Below are positions 1-7,877 of a stretch of 64,000 nucleotides of DNA, in pieces. A program made the translations under genes and the position numbers. The stretch is taken from positions 443,791 through 507,790 of the forward strand of contig CAVXLN010000029.1 in assembly GCA_963762435.1 (NCBI GenBank), written 5' to 3'. Source of the stretch: JAXDMU01 sp963762435 (GTDB taxonomy: Bacteria; Pseudomonadota; Alphaproteobacteria; ATCC43930; CGMCC-115725). The notes beneath the pieces are model-generated. The model was not told the origin of the DNA, did no database searches, and saw only the letters and a program-made list of their open reading frames with translations. Position 1 is the stretch's first letter; every line of letters begins with the position of its first letter.

Positions 1-1
1 G

Positions 2-205
2 CTGGGCCTGGCGGGTGGCAGCCTCGACGCCCGGCAGATGCTGGCGGCCGGGGCGAAGCGCATCACGGTCGGCGGAGCTATCGCCCGGGCCGCCCTCGCT
101 TTCGTGCAGCGCGCCGCGCGCGAGCTCAAGCAGCACGGCACCCTCGGTTTCGCCGTGGACCAGATCGGCCATGCCGACCTCAATCGGCTGTTCGGCGGCA
201 ATTAA
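2..205 (+). CDS. Isocitrate lyase/PEP mutase family protein, C-terminal fragment
   Basis: The window opens inside this gene, and only the last 67 codons are present, ending in TAA. The visible peptide has the end of the PEP mutase/isocitrate lyase TIM barrel: a Leu-Ala-Gly-Gly stretch, then GAKRITVGGAIARAAL, the strand-turn-helix that closes the barrel, then an amphipathic helix and a final HADLNRLF. Relatives are Mg-dependent C-C or C-P bond lyases such as oxaloacetate decarboxylase, carboxyphosphonoenolpyruvate mutase and methylisocitrate lyase. The catalytic Cys and metal-binding Asp lie upstream of the window, so the substrate cannot be assigned. Confidence 0.75.
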   Translation: MGLAGGSLDARQMLAAGAKRITVGGAIARAALAFVQRAARELKQHGTLGFAVDQIGHADLNRLFGGN

Positions 206-338
206 TTCCCGGCAGACTCTACCTAAGGCATCTTCTTGCCGAGCCTAGATCCGCGGAATCTCTCGATTTTTTCCATGGCCGGCGCCTTGCGGCGACCCTC
301 GCGGCCCAGTGCGGGCCGCAGTAGGAGAAAGGAAGGCC

Positions 339-746
339 ATGACAGTATCCGCAATCAGCAGCACGGCCGCCACGGCACTCAACCCGCTCAACCCGCTTCA
401 AACCACGCCGGCTAAATCCGGTGGGAGTGCGAAGAGCGCGTCAGCCGATGGCACCAGCGGCGCCAGTGGGGCAGGGGGCGCTCAGGGCGCGTCCGGCTCC
501 AGCGGTTCGAGCAGCTCCAGCAGCAGCTCGTCCAGCACGATCGCGAGCGAGACCACGATCGTCAATCCCGACGGCTCGAGCACGACCACCATCACCTATG
601 GTGACGGCACCACCTCGACCAGCAACACGCCGGCGCCGCAGCAGGGCAAGGGCGGCGTGCCGAACCTGCTCGACCCGAACAATTCCGGGCAGGCGGCGAC
701 ACTCCTGGGTGCCCAGGAGCAGAGCGGAAACAAGCAAGCGGCTTAA
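339..746 (+). CDS. Ser/Thr/Gly-rich low-complexity protein of unknown function
   Basis: A 135-residue protein. I chose the ATG that follows an AGGAGAAAGGA ribosome-binding site at about 323-333. Residues 30-75 are almost wholly Ser, Gly and Ala, including a run of ten or more Ser. Then comes a Thr-rich stretch with VNPDGSSTTTITYGDGT, which looks like a short beta-hairpin repeat, and a Pro/Gln/Asn-rich tail. There is no signal peptide, membrane helix or cysteine. No function is recognised. Composition and length suggest a disordered protein. It stands alone between the lyase fragment and a convergent operon. Confidence 0.6.
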   Translation: MTVSAISSTAATALNPLNPLQTTPAKSGGSAKSASADGTSGASGAGGAQGASGSSGSSSSSSSSSSTIASETTIVNPDGSSTTTITYGDGTTSTSNTPAPQQGKGGVPNLLDPNNSGQAATLLGAQEQSGNKQAA

Positions 747-768
747 AGCCGGAACATTCGGGCGGCGG

Positions 769-1413
769 CTATTCGGCCGCCGCCGGATTGTCCCGTCGGG
801 TGAGGTCGAACAACGGCAGGAAGAATTCCGGCTCCTGCGCACCCGACAGCGCATATTTTCCATCGATGATGAAGCAGGGCACGCCGCTGATGCCCAGCCG
901 CCGCGCCATCCGGTCTTCGGCCACGACCGCGTCGCGCGCCACCTCCGAGCGCAGGAAATCGCCCGCCACGGCCCCGTCGATCCCGACCTCTTGGGCCAGC
1001 ATCACCAGCACCTCGATCCGGCCGATATCGAGCCCGCGCTCGAAATATGCGGCGAACAGCGTCTCGACCATCCGCTCCTGCCGCCCCAGCTCGCCCGCGA
1101 GCCGGCTCAGGCGGTGCGCGTTCAGGCTGCTCGGCGTGCGCGTGATCCAGTCGAAGCGGAATTCGATCCCTTCGCTGCGGCCGGTCTTGGCGATCGTGTC
1201 ATAGAGCCGCTGCGCCTGGATCTCGCTGCCGAACTTGGTCGCGATGTAAGTCTGGCGCTCGATGCCGCGCGCCGGCATCTCGGGATTGAGCTGGAACGGC
1301 CGCCACAGGATCTGCGGCTCGAGGTCCGGCCGGCTCTTGAGCGCACGCTCCAGCCGGCGCTTGCCGATATAGCACCAGGGGCAGATCACGTCGGAAACGA
1401 TCTCGATCAGCAT
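769..1413 (-). CDS. DsbA-family oxidoreductase, FrnE-like
   Basis: A 214-residue thioredoxin-fold protein of the DsbA/FrnE/2-hydroxychromene-2-carboxylate isomerase superfamily. The motif CPWC lies at residues 12-15 within VSDVICPWCYIGKRR, followed by the long helical insertion typical of FrnE. The cis-Pro loop is SGVPCFIIDGKYALSGAQ near residue 180. There is no signal peptide, so it should act in the cytoplasm as a disulfide-linked redox protein. FrnE proteins are linked to oxidative-stress tolerance, but the substrate here is unknown. It begins 4 bases after the CHAD-protein gene and is probably co-transcribed with it. Confidence 0.88.
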   Translation of the reverse strand: MLIEIVSDVICPWCYIGKRRLERALKSRPDLEPQILWRPFQLNPEMPARGIERQTYIATKFGSEIQAQRLYDTIAKTGRSEGIEFRFDWITRTPSSLNAHRLSRLAGELGRQERMVETLFAAYFERGLDIGRIEVLVMLAQEVGIDGAVAGDFLRSEVARDAVVAEDRMARRLGISGVPCFIIDGKYALSGAQEPEFFLPLFDLTRRDNPAAAE

Positions 1414-1417
1414 GGGG

Positions 1418-3061
1418 CTATTTCCAGAACGGCTTGGTCTCGGCGAACTCGCCCCAGGCTTTGGCGAACTGGCGCGTCGCGGCAGTGATCTCGGCCGCGG
1501 TCCAGCCGGTGACGAGACCGGTCAGGTGCGCAGCCGCCACGGCATCCGGCAACACCAGCTTCGCCACCAGGCGCCGCGCCACGACCGCGTCATTGAGCGT
1601 GCCCAGCACCAGCTGGATCTCCTTCAGCCCCGAGACATAGCGCCTGACCAGCTTCGCTGGAAACAGATCCTGCATGAACTCGACGGCATAGCGCAGCTTC
1701 TTCGCCTCGATGCGCAGCGCGTGCAGCTCGCCCGGATGCGGATCGTCGAGGTTTGCTACCGCCGCCGTCAACCGCCGGTGCCGCTTCCGCAGCAGCTGCC
1801 GGGCGAACAATTCGAGCGGCAACTCCAACAGGGAAGCCGCCTCCGCGGCCGGCGCCTCGGGCCAGATGCCGGCATCGAACCAGGCGCCGAGCGTGAGCGA
1901 CAGCGCCATGAAGTCGGGGGCGGCGAGTGCTGCCAGCGCCTGCTCCGCCGCTTCTTCGCGCAGCACGGATGCCGCGAAGCGGGCGCCCGCGAAATGCCTG
2001 TCCTCGCCGACGGCTCGGATCATCGGCTCGAGCGTTCCGCTGAGGAACACATCCCATTCGCGCACATGGCCCAAAAGGCCGGCATAGCGGCTCAGATCCT
2101 GCCCCAGCGCCACGCGCGGCCGGGCCGGCATCGCGTCGCGGAACACGGAAAGCAGCGAGCGGAAACGGCGGATCGCGACGCGCGCCTGATGGATGCGGTC
2201 GGGCTGCAGCCCTTGATCGAGGGCCGCGATCTCGGCCCGGATGGATGCCACGCCGGCACGGCCGGTCGCCAGCACGCCCGCGCGCACGCTCATGGCACGA
2301 TCGAGCGCCACATCGTCGCCGGCGGGCGCCCGCCACCAATCCGTCCCGGACGCCAGCCCGTAGCCGCGCTGCACCGGATCGTGCGTGGCGAGGCTCAGCG
2401 GCACCTCGCCATGGAGGTTGAGTGCGAAATCATAGAGCCCCGCGGCCGGCCCGCCGGCGAGCGCCAGGTCGAGCTGGTGGAAGCTGCGCTTGCCGCGCGG
2501 CGATTCGATGAGCCCGGTCTCGAGCGTGACCTTGAGCTCGGTCGCATGCCAGCGGATCTGCCAGCTGGTGCGGGTGAGATCGATCGCGAAGACCGGGATC
2601 AGCACGGGTCCCGCGAGCGCTTCGAGCAAGGTTGGATCGAACCCCGCCAGCAATGCCAGCCGCGTCGGGTCCGGCCGGTCGGCGCCGAGCGCATGCTCGG
2701 ACCGGGCGCGCACGCCGCCGCCGACCGGCGGCCGCGCGATGGCGCTCGTCAGCTGGTTGCGCCGCCGCCCGACGGTCTCGATGCCGAGCGCGAAGCCGGC
2801 CTTGCCGAGGATGAGATCGGCCGTATCCCAGAAGATCTGGTTGAGCTTGCGTGTCAGCGGCCGCCGCCCGCCGGCGAGCAGGCTGCTCTTGCGCAGGTGC
2901 GGCATGGCCGCTTCCGGCAGATCGAGCAGCAGATGAAGACCCGGCAGCTCGGCCGGCTGCGGCCCGTTCGGCAGCTCCATCGGTGGCCCAAGGGGTGTCG
3001 AATCGGGCGCCATGACCGTCAGATCTTGTCCCGCGGAATGAGCTCGGAAAGGAAGTGGCAT
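1418..3061 (-). CDS. CYTH-like/CHAD domain protein with degenerate CYTH half
   Basis: A 547-residue protein. The first 230 residues align by pattern with a CYTH (triphosphate tunnel metalloenzyme) domain, but the ExExK strand reads GLHLLLD and later acidic and basic tunnel strands are also lost. Residues about 245-540 form a CHAD domain, with IHQARVAIRRFRSLLSVFR and HALRIEAKKLRYAVEF, the conserved His/Arg/Lys helices that bind polyphosphate. CHAD proteins associate with polyphosphate granules. I chose the ATG at 3061; a TTG 30 bases upstream and an ATG at 3013 are alternatives. It leads the two-gene operon with the FrnE-like gene. Confidence 0.85.
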   Translation of the reverse strand: MPLPFRAHSAGQDLTVMAPDSTPLGPPMELPNGPQPAELPGLHLLLDLPEAAMPHLRKSSLLAGGRRPLTRKLNQIFWDTADLILGKAGFALGIETVGRRRNQLTSAIARPPVGGGVRARSEHALGADRPDPTRLALLAGFDPTLLEALAGPVLIPVFAIDLTRTSWQIRWHATELKVTLETGLIESPRGKRSFHQLDLALAGGPAAGLYDFALNLHGEVPLSLATHDPVQRGYGLASGTDWWRAPAGDDVALDRAMSVRAGVLATGRAGVASIRAEIAALDQGLQPDRIHQARVAIRRFRSLLSVFRDAMPARPRVALGQDLSRYAGLLGHVREWDVFLSGTLEPMIRAVGEDRHFAGARFAASVLREEAAEQALAALAAPDFMALSLTLGAWFDAGIWPEAPAAEAASLLELPLELFARQLLRKRHRRLTAAVANLDDPHPGELHALRIEAKKLRYAVEFMQDLFPAKLVRRYVSGLKEIQLVLGTLNDAVVARRLVAKLVLPDAVAAAHLTGLVTGWTAAEITAATRQFAKAWGEFAETKPFWK

Positions 3062-3245
3062 CGTGGTTCCGGCTGCCTTTGCCGCAGTCAACGCATTGTC
3101 ACGAGAATTTCATATCATAGCACGCGCTCCGGCCGCGACAGGCTCGTTCACTCGCGAAGAAAGGGCCAGCCGTAAGGGCTTGTTAACTGCAGCTCGGTAC
3201 GCTCCGCCGTCTTTTCGCTGCGCCCTCTGAGAGGAAATCCGTCCA

Positions 3246-3617
3246 ATGGATACGAGCCTGCCGGTGCTGGTGGTCGACGACTACAGCACGATGCGCCGGA
3301 TCATCAAGAACCTGCTCAACCAGATCGGGTTCACCAACATCGACGAGGCCGACAATGGCGCGTCGGCGTATGACAAGATGCGCGGCCGCAAATTCGGTCT
3401 GGTCATCTCGGACTGGAACATGGAGCCGATGACGGGGCTCGAGCTTCTGAAGCTCGTGCGGGCCGACGGCGCGCTCAAAACCACCCCGTTCATCATGGTG
3501 ACGGCCAAGTCCAAGACCGAAAACGTCGTTGCTGCCAAAGCCGCCGGTGTCAGCAACTATATCGTGAAGCCGTTCAATGCCGAGACGCTGAAGCAGAAGA
3601 TCGCCTCGGTGCTGTAA
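3246..3617 (+). CDS. cheY: Chemotaxis response regulator CheY
   Basis: A single receiver domain of 123 residues without an output domain. The acidic pocket is Asp11-Asp12, the phospho-acceptor is Asp56 in VISDWNM, the switch Thr is Thr86 and the invariant Lys is Lys108 in VKPF. MEPMTGLELL is typical of motility CheY, which binds the flagellar switch when phosphorylated. The spacing of 22 bases to cheZ implies an operon that couples the signal protein with its phosphatase. No cheA, cheW, cheR, cheB or receptor gene is in the window. Confidence 0.96.
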   Translation: MDTSLPVLVVDDYSTMRRIIKNLLNQIGFTNIDEADNGASAYDKMRGRKFGLVISDWNMEPMTGLELLKLVRADGALKTTPFIMVTAKSKTENVVAAKAAGVSNYIVKPFNAETLKQKIASVL

Positions 3618-3639
3618 GCTAACGCCCGGAGTAGCCACT

Positions 3640-4542
3640 ATGTCTGGTCTAAAGGTCCCCAAGGACCTGTCCGGCGAGCAATATATCGCGATCGAGGACT
3701 CTCTGCTCTCGACCGAGCCCGGCCGCGCCTTTCTGCGCATGCGCGATCGGCGCAACACGGTCATCGCCTTGGGCGAGTTCACCGACGGGCTACGCTCGAT
3801 CAAAGGGTGGATCGCCGAGGCGAATCAGCGCTCGGCCGAGGATGTGCATCTCGAGGTGCTTCGCAAGGAGCTGATCGAGATGGCGGCATCCATCCGCAAG
3901 GCCAAGTCCGAGATCTCGGCGATGAAGCCGCCGGAGGGCGAGACGCCCAACTCGAACCGGCGCATCAATCTCGCGACCGAGGAGCTGGACGCGATCGTCC
4001 ACGCGACGGAGCGGGCCACCACCGACATTCTGAACGGCGCCGAGCGCATCATGGAAGCGAGCGGCGAGGCTCGCGCCGGCGGGCTGGACCGGGTCGCCGA
4101 CCTGCTCGATCTCGAGGCGACCAACATCCTGATGGCCTGCGGCTTCCAGGACATCACCGGCCAGCGCATCGCCAAGGTGGTTTCGACGCTGCGCTATCTC
4201 GAAGAACGCGTCGATGCGATGATCCGCATCTGGGGCGTGGATTCCGAAGAACGCGACGAGGTCATCACCCAGGTCGTCGACAAGCGGCCGGATGCGCATC
4301 TGCTGCATGGCCCTTCGGATGATGGCGTCGACCAGTCCATGGTCGATGCGCTGATGGGCGGCACGACCGCCGTCGCCGATTTCGACGTGGCCGTCGAGGA
4401 GGCGCCTGTCGCCGCCGCCCCGGAACCGCCGAAAGAGACGAAGAAGCCCAAGGCCGAGAAGAAAGTCGAGCCACCGCCGCTGGAGCTCGCCGGCGCCGAC
4501 GGCCCGCTCGATCAATCCTCGATCAACTCGCTGTTCCCGTAA
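3640..4542 (+). CDS. cheZ: CheY-phosphate phosphatase CheZ, alphaproteobacterial type
   Basis: A 300-residue, largely helical protein. The catalytic segment is GFQDITGQ at residues 168-175. Gln170 should be the residue that activates water for CheY dephosphorylation, flanked by the long helices of the CheZ dimer. Residues 240-285 are a Pro/Lys/Glu-rich linker. The last ten residues, DQSSINSLFP, resemble the CheY-binding C-terminal peptide. A second similar peptide, DQSMVDALM, lies at 231-239 before the linker. The gene follows cheY in an operon and ends before a strong hairpin terminator. Confidence 0.93.
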   Translation: MSGLKVPKDLSGEQYIAIEDSLLSTEPGRAFLRMRDRRNTVIALGEFTDGLRSIKGWIAEANQRSAEDVHLEVLRKELIEMAASIRKAKSEISAMKPPEGETPNSNRRINLATEELDAIVHATERATTDILNGAERIMEASGEARAGGLDRVADLLDLEATNILMACGFQDITGQRIAKVVSTLRYLEERVDAMIRIWGVDSEERDEVITQVVDKRPDAHLLHGPSDDGVDQSMVDALMGGTTAVADFDVAVEEAPVAAAPEPPKETKKPKAEKKVEPPPLELAGADGPLDQSSINSLFP

Positions 4543-4568
4543 GATCGATCTCCTTTAGCACCTTCAAG

Positions 4569-4598
4569 CGCCGGCCGGGTTCATCGATCCGGCCGGCG
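4569..4598. terminator. Hairpin terminator between cheZ and the convergent peroxidase gene
   Basis: A perfect 10-base stem (CGCCGGCCGG with its complement) and a 10-base loop, followed on the plus strand by TTTCATTTA. It sits 27 bases past the cheZ stop and 6 bases from the stop of the convergent peroxidase gene. It is placed to stop rightward transcription and may act in both directions. Confidence 0.8.
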
Positions 4599-4604
4599 TT
4601 TCAT

Positions 4605-5810
4605 TTATGGCCCGGTACTGAGGCTGCCGAGAAACGCCGCCAAATCCGCGGCTTCCTTGTCGCTGAGATCGAGCGGCGTGAGCTCGCTATGTCCGATGAT
4701 TGCGGCGGGCGCCTTCCGATAATGCGCGATCACCTCGGCGAGCGTCCCGAACTGGCCCTGATGCATGTAAGGCGCGCGCATGGCGACGCCGCGCAGCGAG
4801 GGCGGCTTGAACTGGCCCAGTGATGTCGGGTCATCCACGCGCATGAACCGCAGCTCGGCGCAGTCGTGCTGTTCGGCGTCGCTGTAGCGGCTCAAGCAAT
4901 TGAACTCGTCCGCGCGTACCAGTTCCGTACCGCGGGCTCGCCCGGGATCGGGCGGCGTTCCCGGCCGCGGCGGCACGCCGGTATTATGGAAATCATTGTT
5001 GGTGAAGAGCGGGCCGTTATGGCAGCGCGTGCAATGGCCGCGTCCGATGAAAAGGCCGAGGCCGGCGATCTCCGGCGCCGAGAGGATGTCAGTGCCGTCC
5101 CCGCCGGCCAACACCGCCGCGACATACTTGTCGAACCGGGTCGTCGCAGGGCGCAGCGTGCGCTCATAGGCCTCGATCGCCTTGCCGATATCGGCATAAA
5201 GCCGCGACACGGCTTCCTGCCGTTCAGGGGCAAGCCCGGTCCAGGCCGCCAGCGCCGCCGGATCCGCGACCGGGCCGGCATGGCGTGGCAGGTCGGCAAG
5301 GCCGGGCAACGGGCCGAAGACCGTCTCGAAGGGCTGCCGATAAGTCTCCGCGATAAGATGCGCAAAGAAGGTCCGGTCGCCGCCATGCTCGACCGCACTT
5401 TCCATGGGGCCCAGCGCCTGCGCCCAGAGGCTGTCCTTGCGCCCGTCCCAGAAGAGGAAGGGGGCATAGGCGGCGCCGATGATGGGCATCGCGCGCCGCT
5501 CGGTCGTGCCGATGCCATGGGCGAGCGGCAGCCCGTCCTGGAACTGCTTCGCTGGATCATGGCAATGCGCGCAGGCGATCGTGCCGGTGGCACTGAATTG
5601 CGGATCGAAGAAGATCCGCTGGCCGAGCGCTATGGCGCGCGGATCGTCGGCCACCTTGTTCGACGGATCGGGCGGCACCGGCGGCAGTGCCGCGATCGAG
5701 AGCGACCGCAAGGTCGCGCGTTCGGCCTCGGTCCAGGGCGCCTCCCCAGCACATGCCGGCCGGGCGCCGATGCAGAGAACGAGGGCCAGCCACAGCCATG
5801 CCGCCCGCAA
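4605..5810 (-). CDS. Di-haem cytochrome c peroxidase / MauG-family protein
   Basis: A 401-residue exported protein. The start is taken as the TTG at 5810, eight bases after AAGGA and just past the preceding stop. It gives a clean signal peptide, RAAWLWLALVLCIGARPACA. Two c-type haem sites are visible: CAHCH near residue 85 and CTRCH near residue 260. MHQGQFGTLAEV near the C-terminus supplies a Met ligand candidate. Bacterial relatives reduce hydrogen peroxide in the periplasm or modify proteins, as MauG does. It follows the FixH/YtkA-like gene with no gap, suggesting joint expression. The exact substrate is unknown. Confidence 0.9.
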   Translation of the reverse strand: MRAAWLWLALVLCIGARPACAGEAPWTEAERATLRSLSIAALPPVPPDPSNKVADDPRAIALGQRIFFDPQFSATGTIACAHCHDPAKQFQDGLPLAHGIGTTERRAMPIIGAAYAPFLFWDGRKDSLWAQALGPMESAVEHGGDRTFFAHLIAETYRQPFETVFGPLPGLADLPRHAGPVADPAALAAWTGLAPERQEAVSRLYADIGKAIEAYERTLRPATTRFDKYVAAVLAGGDGTDILSAPEIAGLGLFIGRGHCTRCHNGPLFTNNDFHNTGVPPRPGTPPDPGRARGTELVRADEFNCLSRYSDAEQHDCAELRFMRVDDPTSLGQFKPPSLRGVAMRAPYMHQGQFGTLAEVIAHYRKAPAAIIGHSELTPLDLSDKEAADLAAFLGSLSTGP

Positions 5811-5812
5811 GG

Positions 5813-6229
5813 CTAATCCTTGAGCGACAGGTTGAAGGTGACCTGATCGGCCACATCCGGCGTGACGATCTTGAAGCTCACCACCCACCAGCCCGACATC
5901 TGGAACTTCATGCCGTCGATTTCATAATCGCCATGGCCGAGATTGCGGCCCATCTCGGGCTGGGTCGGCAGGCCGTGGCCATGCTCGGGCATGCCACCGC
6001 CGATCTCGATCCGCGCCGTCTCGACCGGACGCCCGTCCTGGGTCTCGATATGGACCACCCATTGATGCAGCCGGTCGATCGGCGGCGGGTCGATCTGGCT
6101 TCGAAACGATACGCGGAAATACTGACCATCGGACAGGCGGGTCGTGGAATAGTCGCGATCGGCGGCGCCGGCCGTGCTGACGAGCGTCGTGAGCAGCAGG
6201 GCGGCGGACAGGAACCAACGAATAATCAA
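5813..6229 (-). CDS. Exported FixH/YtkA-like protein
   Basis: About 138 residues with an N-terminal signal segment (IIRWFLSAALLLTTLVSTAG). The mature part is an all-beta immunoglobulin-like domain with VVHIETQDGRPVETARIEI, then GGGMPEHGHGLPT and a C-terminal WWVVSFKI strand. This pattern matches the FixH/YtkA-like family, whose members accompany copper or haem proteins. The His- and Met-containing GMPEHGHGLP loop could bind metal. The start is uncertain: TTG at 6229 best fits the signal peptide, but its ribosome site is weak. It is the first gene of a pair with the di-haem peroxidase. Confidence 0.7.
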   Translation of the reverse strand: MIIRWFLSAALLLTTLVSTAGAADRDYSTTRLSDGQYFRVSFRSQIDPPPIDRLHQWVVHIETQDGRPVETARIEIGGGMPEHGHGLPTQPEMGRNLGHGDYEIDGMKFQMSGWWVVSFKIVTPDVADQVTFNLSLKD

Positions 6230-6377
6230 GGCTTGTAAAATCCCATCAGAATTTCTCGCTTGGAAATGTGGTGTGCGGCGGCTCGTCCGCCCGGACATTT
6301 TTCAGACGATTTCGGACATTCCAGCCGCGCGCTTCCCGCCCTCGCGCGGCCGGGCTCGAACCGGCTAATGTCCCCCC

Positions 6378-6632
6378 ATGACTCACGAGCTCGATGCCCG
6401 CGGCCTCAAATGCCCGCTGCCGGTCCTCAAGGCGCGCAAAGCCTTGAAGGCGGTGCCGGTCGGCGAGGTGCTGACGGTGCTGGCAACCGATCCCGGCGCA
6501 CCGGAGGACTTTGTCCATTTCTGCCGGACCACCGGCCATGAGCTGATCGGCACCCAGCAGGCGGGCGATCATGCCCGGATCGCGATCCGCCGCTCGCCTG
6601 ACCCCACTCCAAAATCACCCGCCCCAATTTAG
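6378..6632 (+). CDS. TusA/SirA-like sulfur-carrier protein
   Basis: An 84-residue protein of the TusA/YedF/SirA family. It has the signature LDARGLKCPLPVLKARKAL, whose Cys carries persulfide sulfur, then the beta-alpha-beta-alpha-beta fold ending DHARIAIRR. TusA relays sulfur for tRNA 2-thiolation, while paralogues serve molybdenum cofactor or sulfur oxidation. There is no Tus operon partner here, so the recipient is unknown. The last 10 residues are Pro-rich and outside the fold. The gene diverges from the FixH-like gene across a 148-base spacer. Confidence 0.88.
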   Translation: MTHELDARGLKCPLPVLKARKALKAVPVGEVLTVLATDPGAPEDFVHFCRTTGHELIGTQQAGDHARIAIRRSPDPTPKSPAPI

Positions 6633-6733
6633 CCTTGATAATGCCTTGCTACCGGCGCAGAGCCGCCCCATCGCCGCTTGGTTGATCGGATCTGCTCGCC
6701 TCTCTGGAATTAGTTGCACCTGAGGGGGAAGGC

Positions 6734-7261
6734 ATGCGGCGTGGAATGATCATGGTCTTGCCGGCACTGGCGGCACTGGCGGCGTGCTCGAGCGGTTCGG
6801 GACCAGCGGATGTGGTGAATGGCAGCGGCACCGGCGGGCGGTTTACCCAGCCCTCATCCTATGGCGCCGGCGCCGTGACCGAGGGGCCGGCCGACAGCGG
6901 GATCGGCACCGCCACCGCCGAATGGCAGCAGGCGGCGAGCGACCGGATCTTCTTCTCCTACAATCAGACGGCCATCTCGCCCGAGGCGCGGCTGGTGCTG
7001 GAGCGCCAGGCCGCCTTCATGAAGCGCTATCCGCAGTTGCTCTTCACCATCGAAGGCCATGCCGACGAGCGTGGCACGCGCGAATACAATCTGGCGCTGG
7101 GCGACCGGCGCGCCCGGGCGACCCAGGATATGCTGGTGGCGCTGGGCGTCCCGGCGGCCCGCTTCACCACCATCTCCTATGGCAAGGAACGTCCGGCCGT
7201 GCCGGGCGACTATGAGGCGGCCTGGGCCCAGAACCGGCGCGCCGTCACGGTGATCCAGTAG
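6734..7261 (+). CDS. Pal-like OmpA-family lipoprotein
   Basis: A 175-residue outer-membrane lipoprotein. The signal peptide ends in a lipobox LAAC near residue 17, followed by a Gly/Ser-rich tether and an OmpA-C domain from about residue 70. The peptidoglycan-binding residues are visible in FTIEGHADERGTREYNLALG and RRARATQDML. Pal links the outer membrane to the cell wall, but this copy is outside a tol-pal cluster, and its entry strand, FFSYNQTAIS, departs from the usual FDxD form. It may be a second Pal-like protein. A GGGGAAGG ribosome site precedes the ATG. Confidence 0.88.
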   Translation: MRRGMIMVLPALAALAACSSGSGPADVVNGSGTGGRFTQPSSYGAGAVTEGPADSGIGTATAEWQQAASDRIFFSYNQTAISPEARLVLERQAAFMKRYPQLLFTIEGHADERGTREYNLALGDRRARATQDMLVALGVPAARFTTISYGKERPAVPGDYEAAWAQNRRAVTVIQ

Positions 7262-7633
7262 GTGGGTCGAGGCGGCGCGGGGCGTCTCGATCGGCGGGTT
7301 TCCAATATAACCGTATTAGCGACGGCACTGGCTCTGGCGGGCTGCGGATCAGCTCTCCGGGCTGTGCCCGCCTTGCCGCCGACTGTGGGCGACGGGCACG
7401 GCAGCCAATACGGGAACTACGCCGCGCAAGCGGATGGCGAGTTCAAAGGCGAGCGCGGCGAGCGCTGCGTGGCCTTCAACTGGGATCGGCCGACCGGCGA
7501 CGGCCTGGCAATCCGCTACCGCTCCGCCTCCTGCAAGTCGGCGGAACAGCCGGGCCTTATGGTCTCCCACGACATCTCCCGCACGGTAATTCCGATCGCC
7601 GAGAGCAATCTCGCGACGCAGGCAGACCCTTAG
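7262..7633 (+). CDS. Putative small lipoprotein of unknown function
   Basis: A frame of up to 123 codons that starts with GTG directly after the Pal-like stop codon. Residues 15-28 read NITVLATALALAGC, a hydrophobic segment ending in a lipobox-like cysteine. The rest is polar, with two further Cys (RCVAFNW and SASCKS) that could form a disulfide. The start is uncertain because no good ribosome site is seen; translational coupling to the upstream gene would explain this. No family is recognised. Confidence 0.5.
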   Translation: MGRGGAGRLDRRVSNITVLATALALAGCGSALRAVPALPPTVGDGHGSQYGNYAAQADGEFKGERGERCVAFNWDRPTGDGLAIRYRSASCKSAEQPGLMVSHDISRTVIPIAESNLATQADP

Positions 7634-7715
7634 GGTCAAAACCCATGCGGGAGCTCCATCTCCCCCCCCCGTGGCCCACACAATTATCTGAATATTTTCA
7701 ATAGTTTGATGTTTC

Positions 7716-7828
7716 ATGGTCACCCCCGGGCTTGTCCCGGGGATCCACGTCGTACCGCAGCACAGCTTTTCCATAGAAAAACGCGGCGGCGGCCCGACGT
7801 GGATGGCCGGGACAAGCCCGGCCATGAC
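7716..7828. repeat. Palindromic intergenic repeat of the MAGLVPAIHV type
   Basis: Two inverted arms, 7716-7752 and 7795-7828, share CGGGCTTGTCCCGG and GGATCCACGTCG-like cores and flank a 42-base centre. Read leftward, the right arm would translate MAGLVPAIHV, the trace left by a dispersed repeat common in rhizobial and related alphaproteobacterial genomes. Each arm also folds on itself (CCCGGGCTTGTCCCGGG). It occupies the spacer between the small lipoprotein gene and the enoyl-CoA hydratase gene. It is non-coding, probably a mobile or REP-like element. Confidence 0.75.
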
Positions 7829-7877
7829 AAGCGAAAACCGGAAGTCATTGAAAAAATAGGAGATTGAGTCTCGACCC

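Noticed and set aside
1412..3175. Plus-strand open frame of 587 codons opposite the CHAD-protein gene
   Set aside because: Arg/Gln/Pro-rich composition without domains; it mirrors the codon pattern of the real minus-strand gene, as is common in high-GC DNA.
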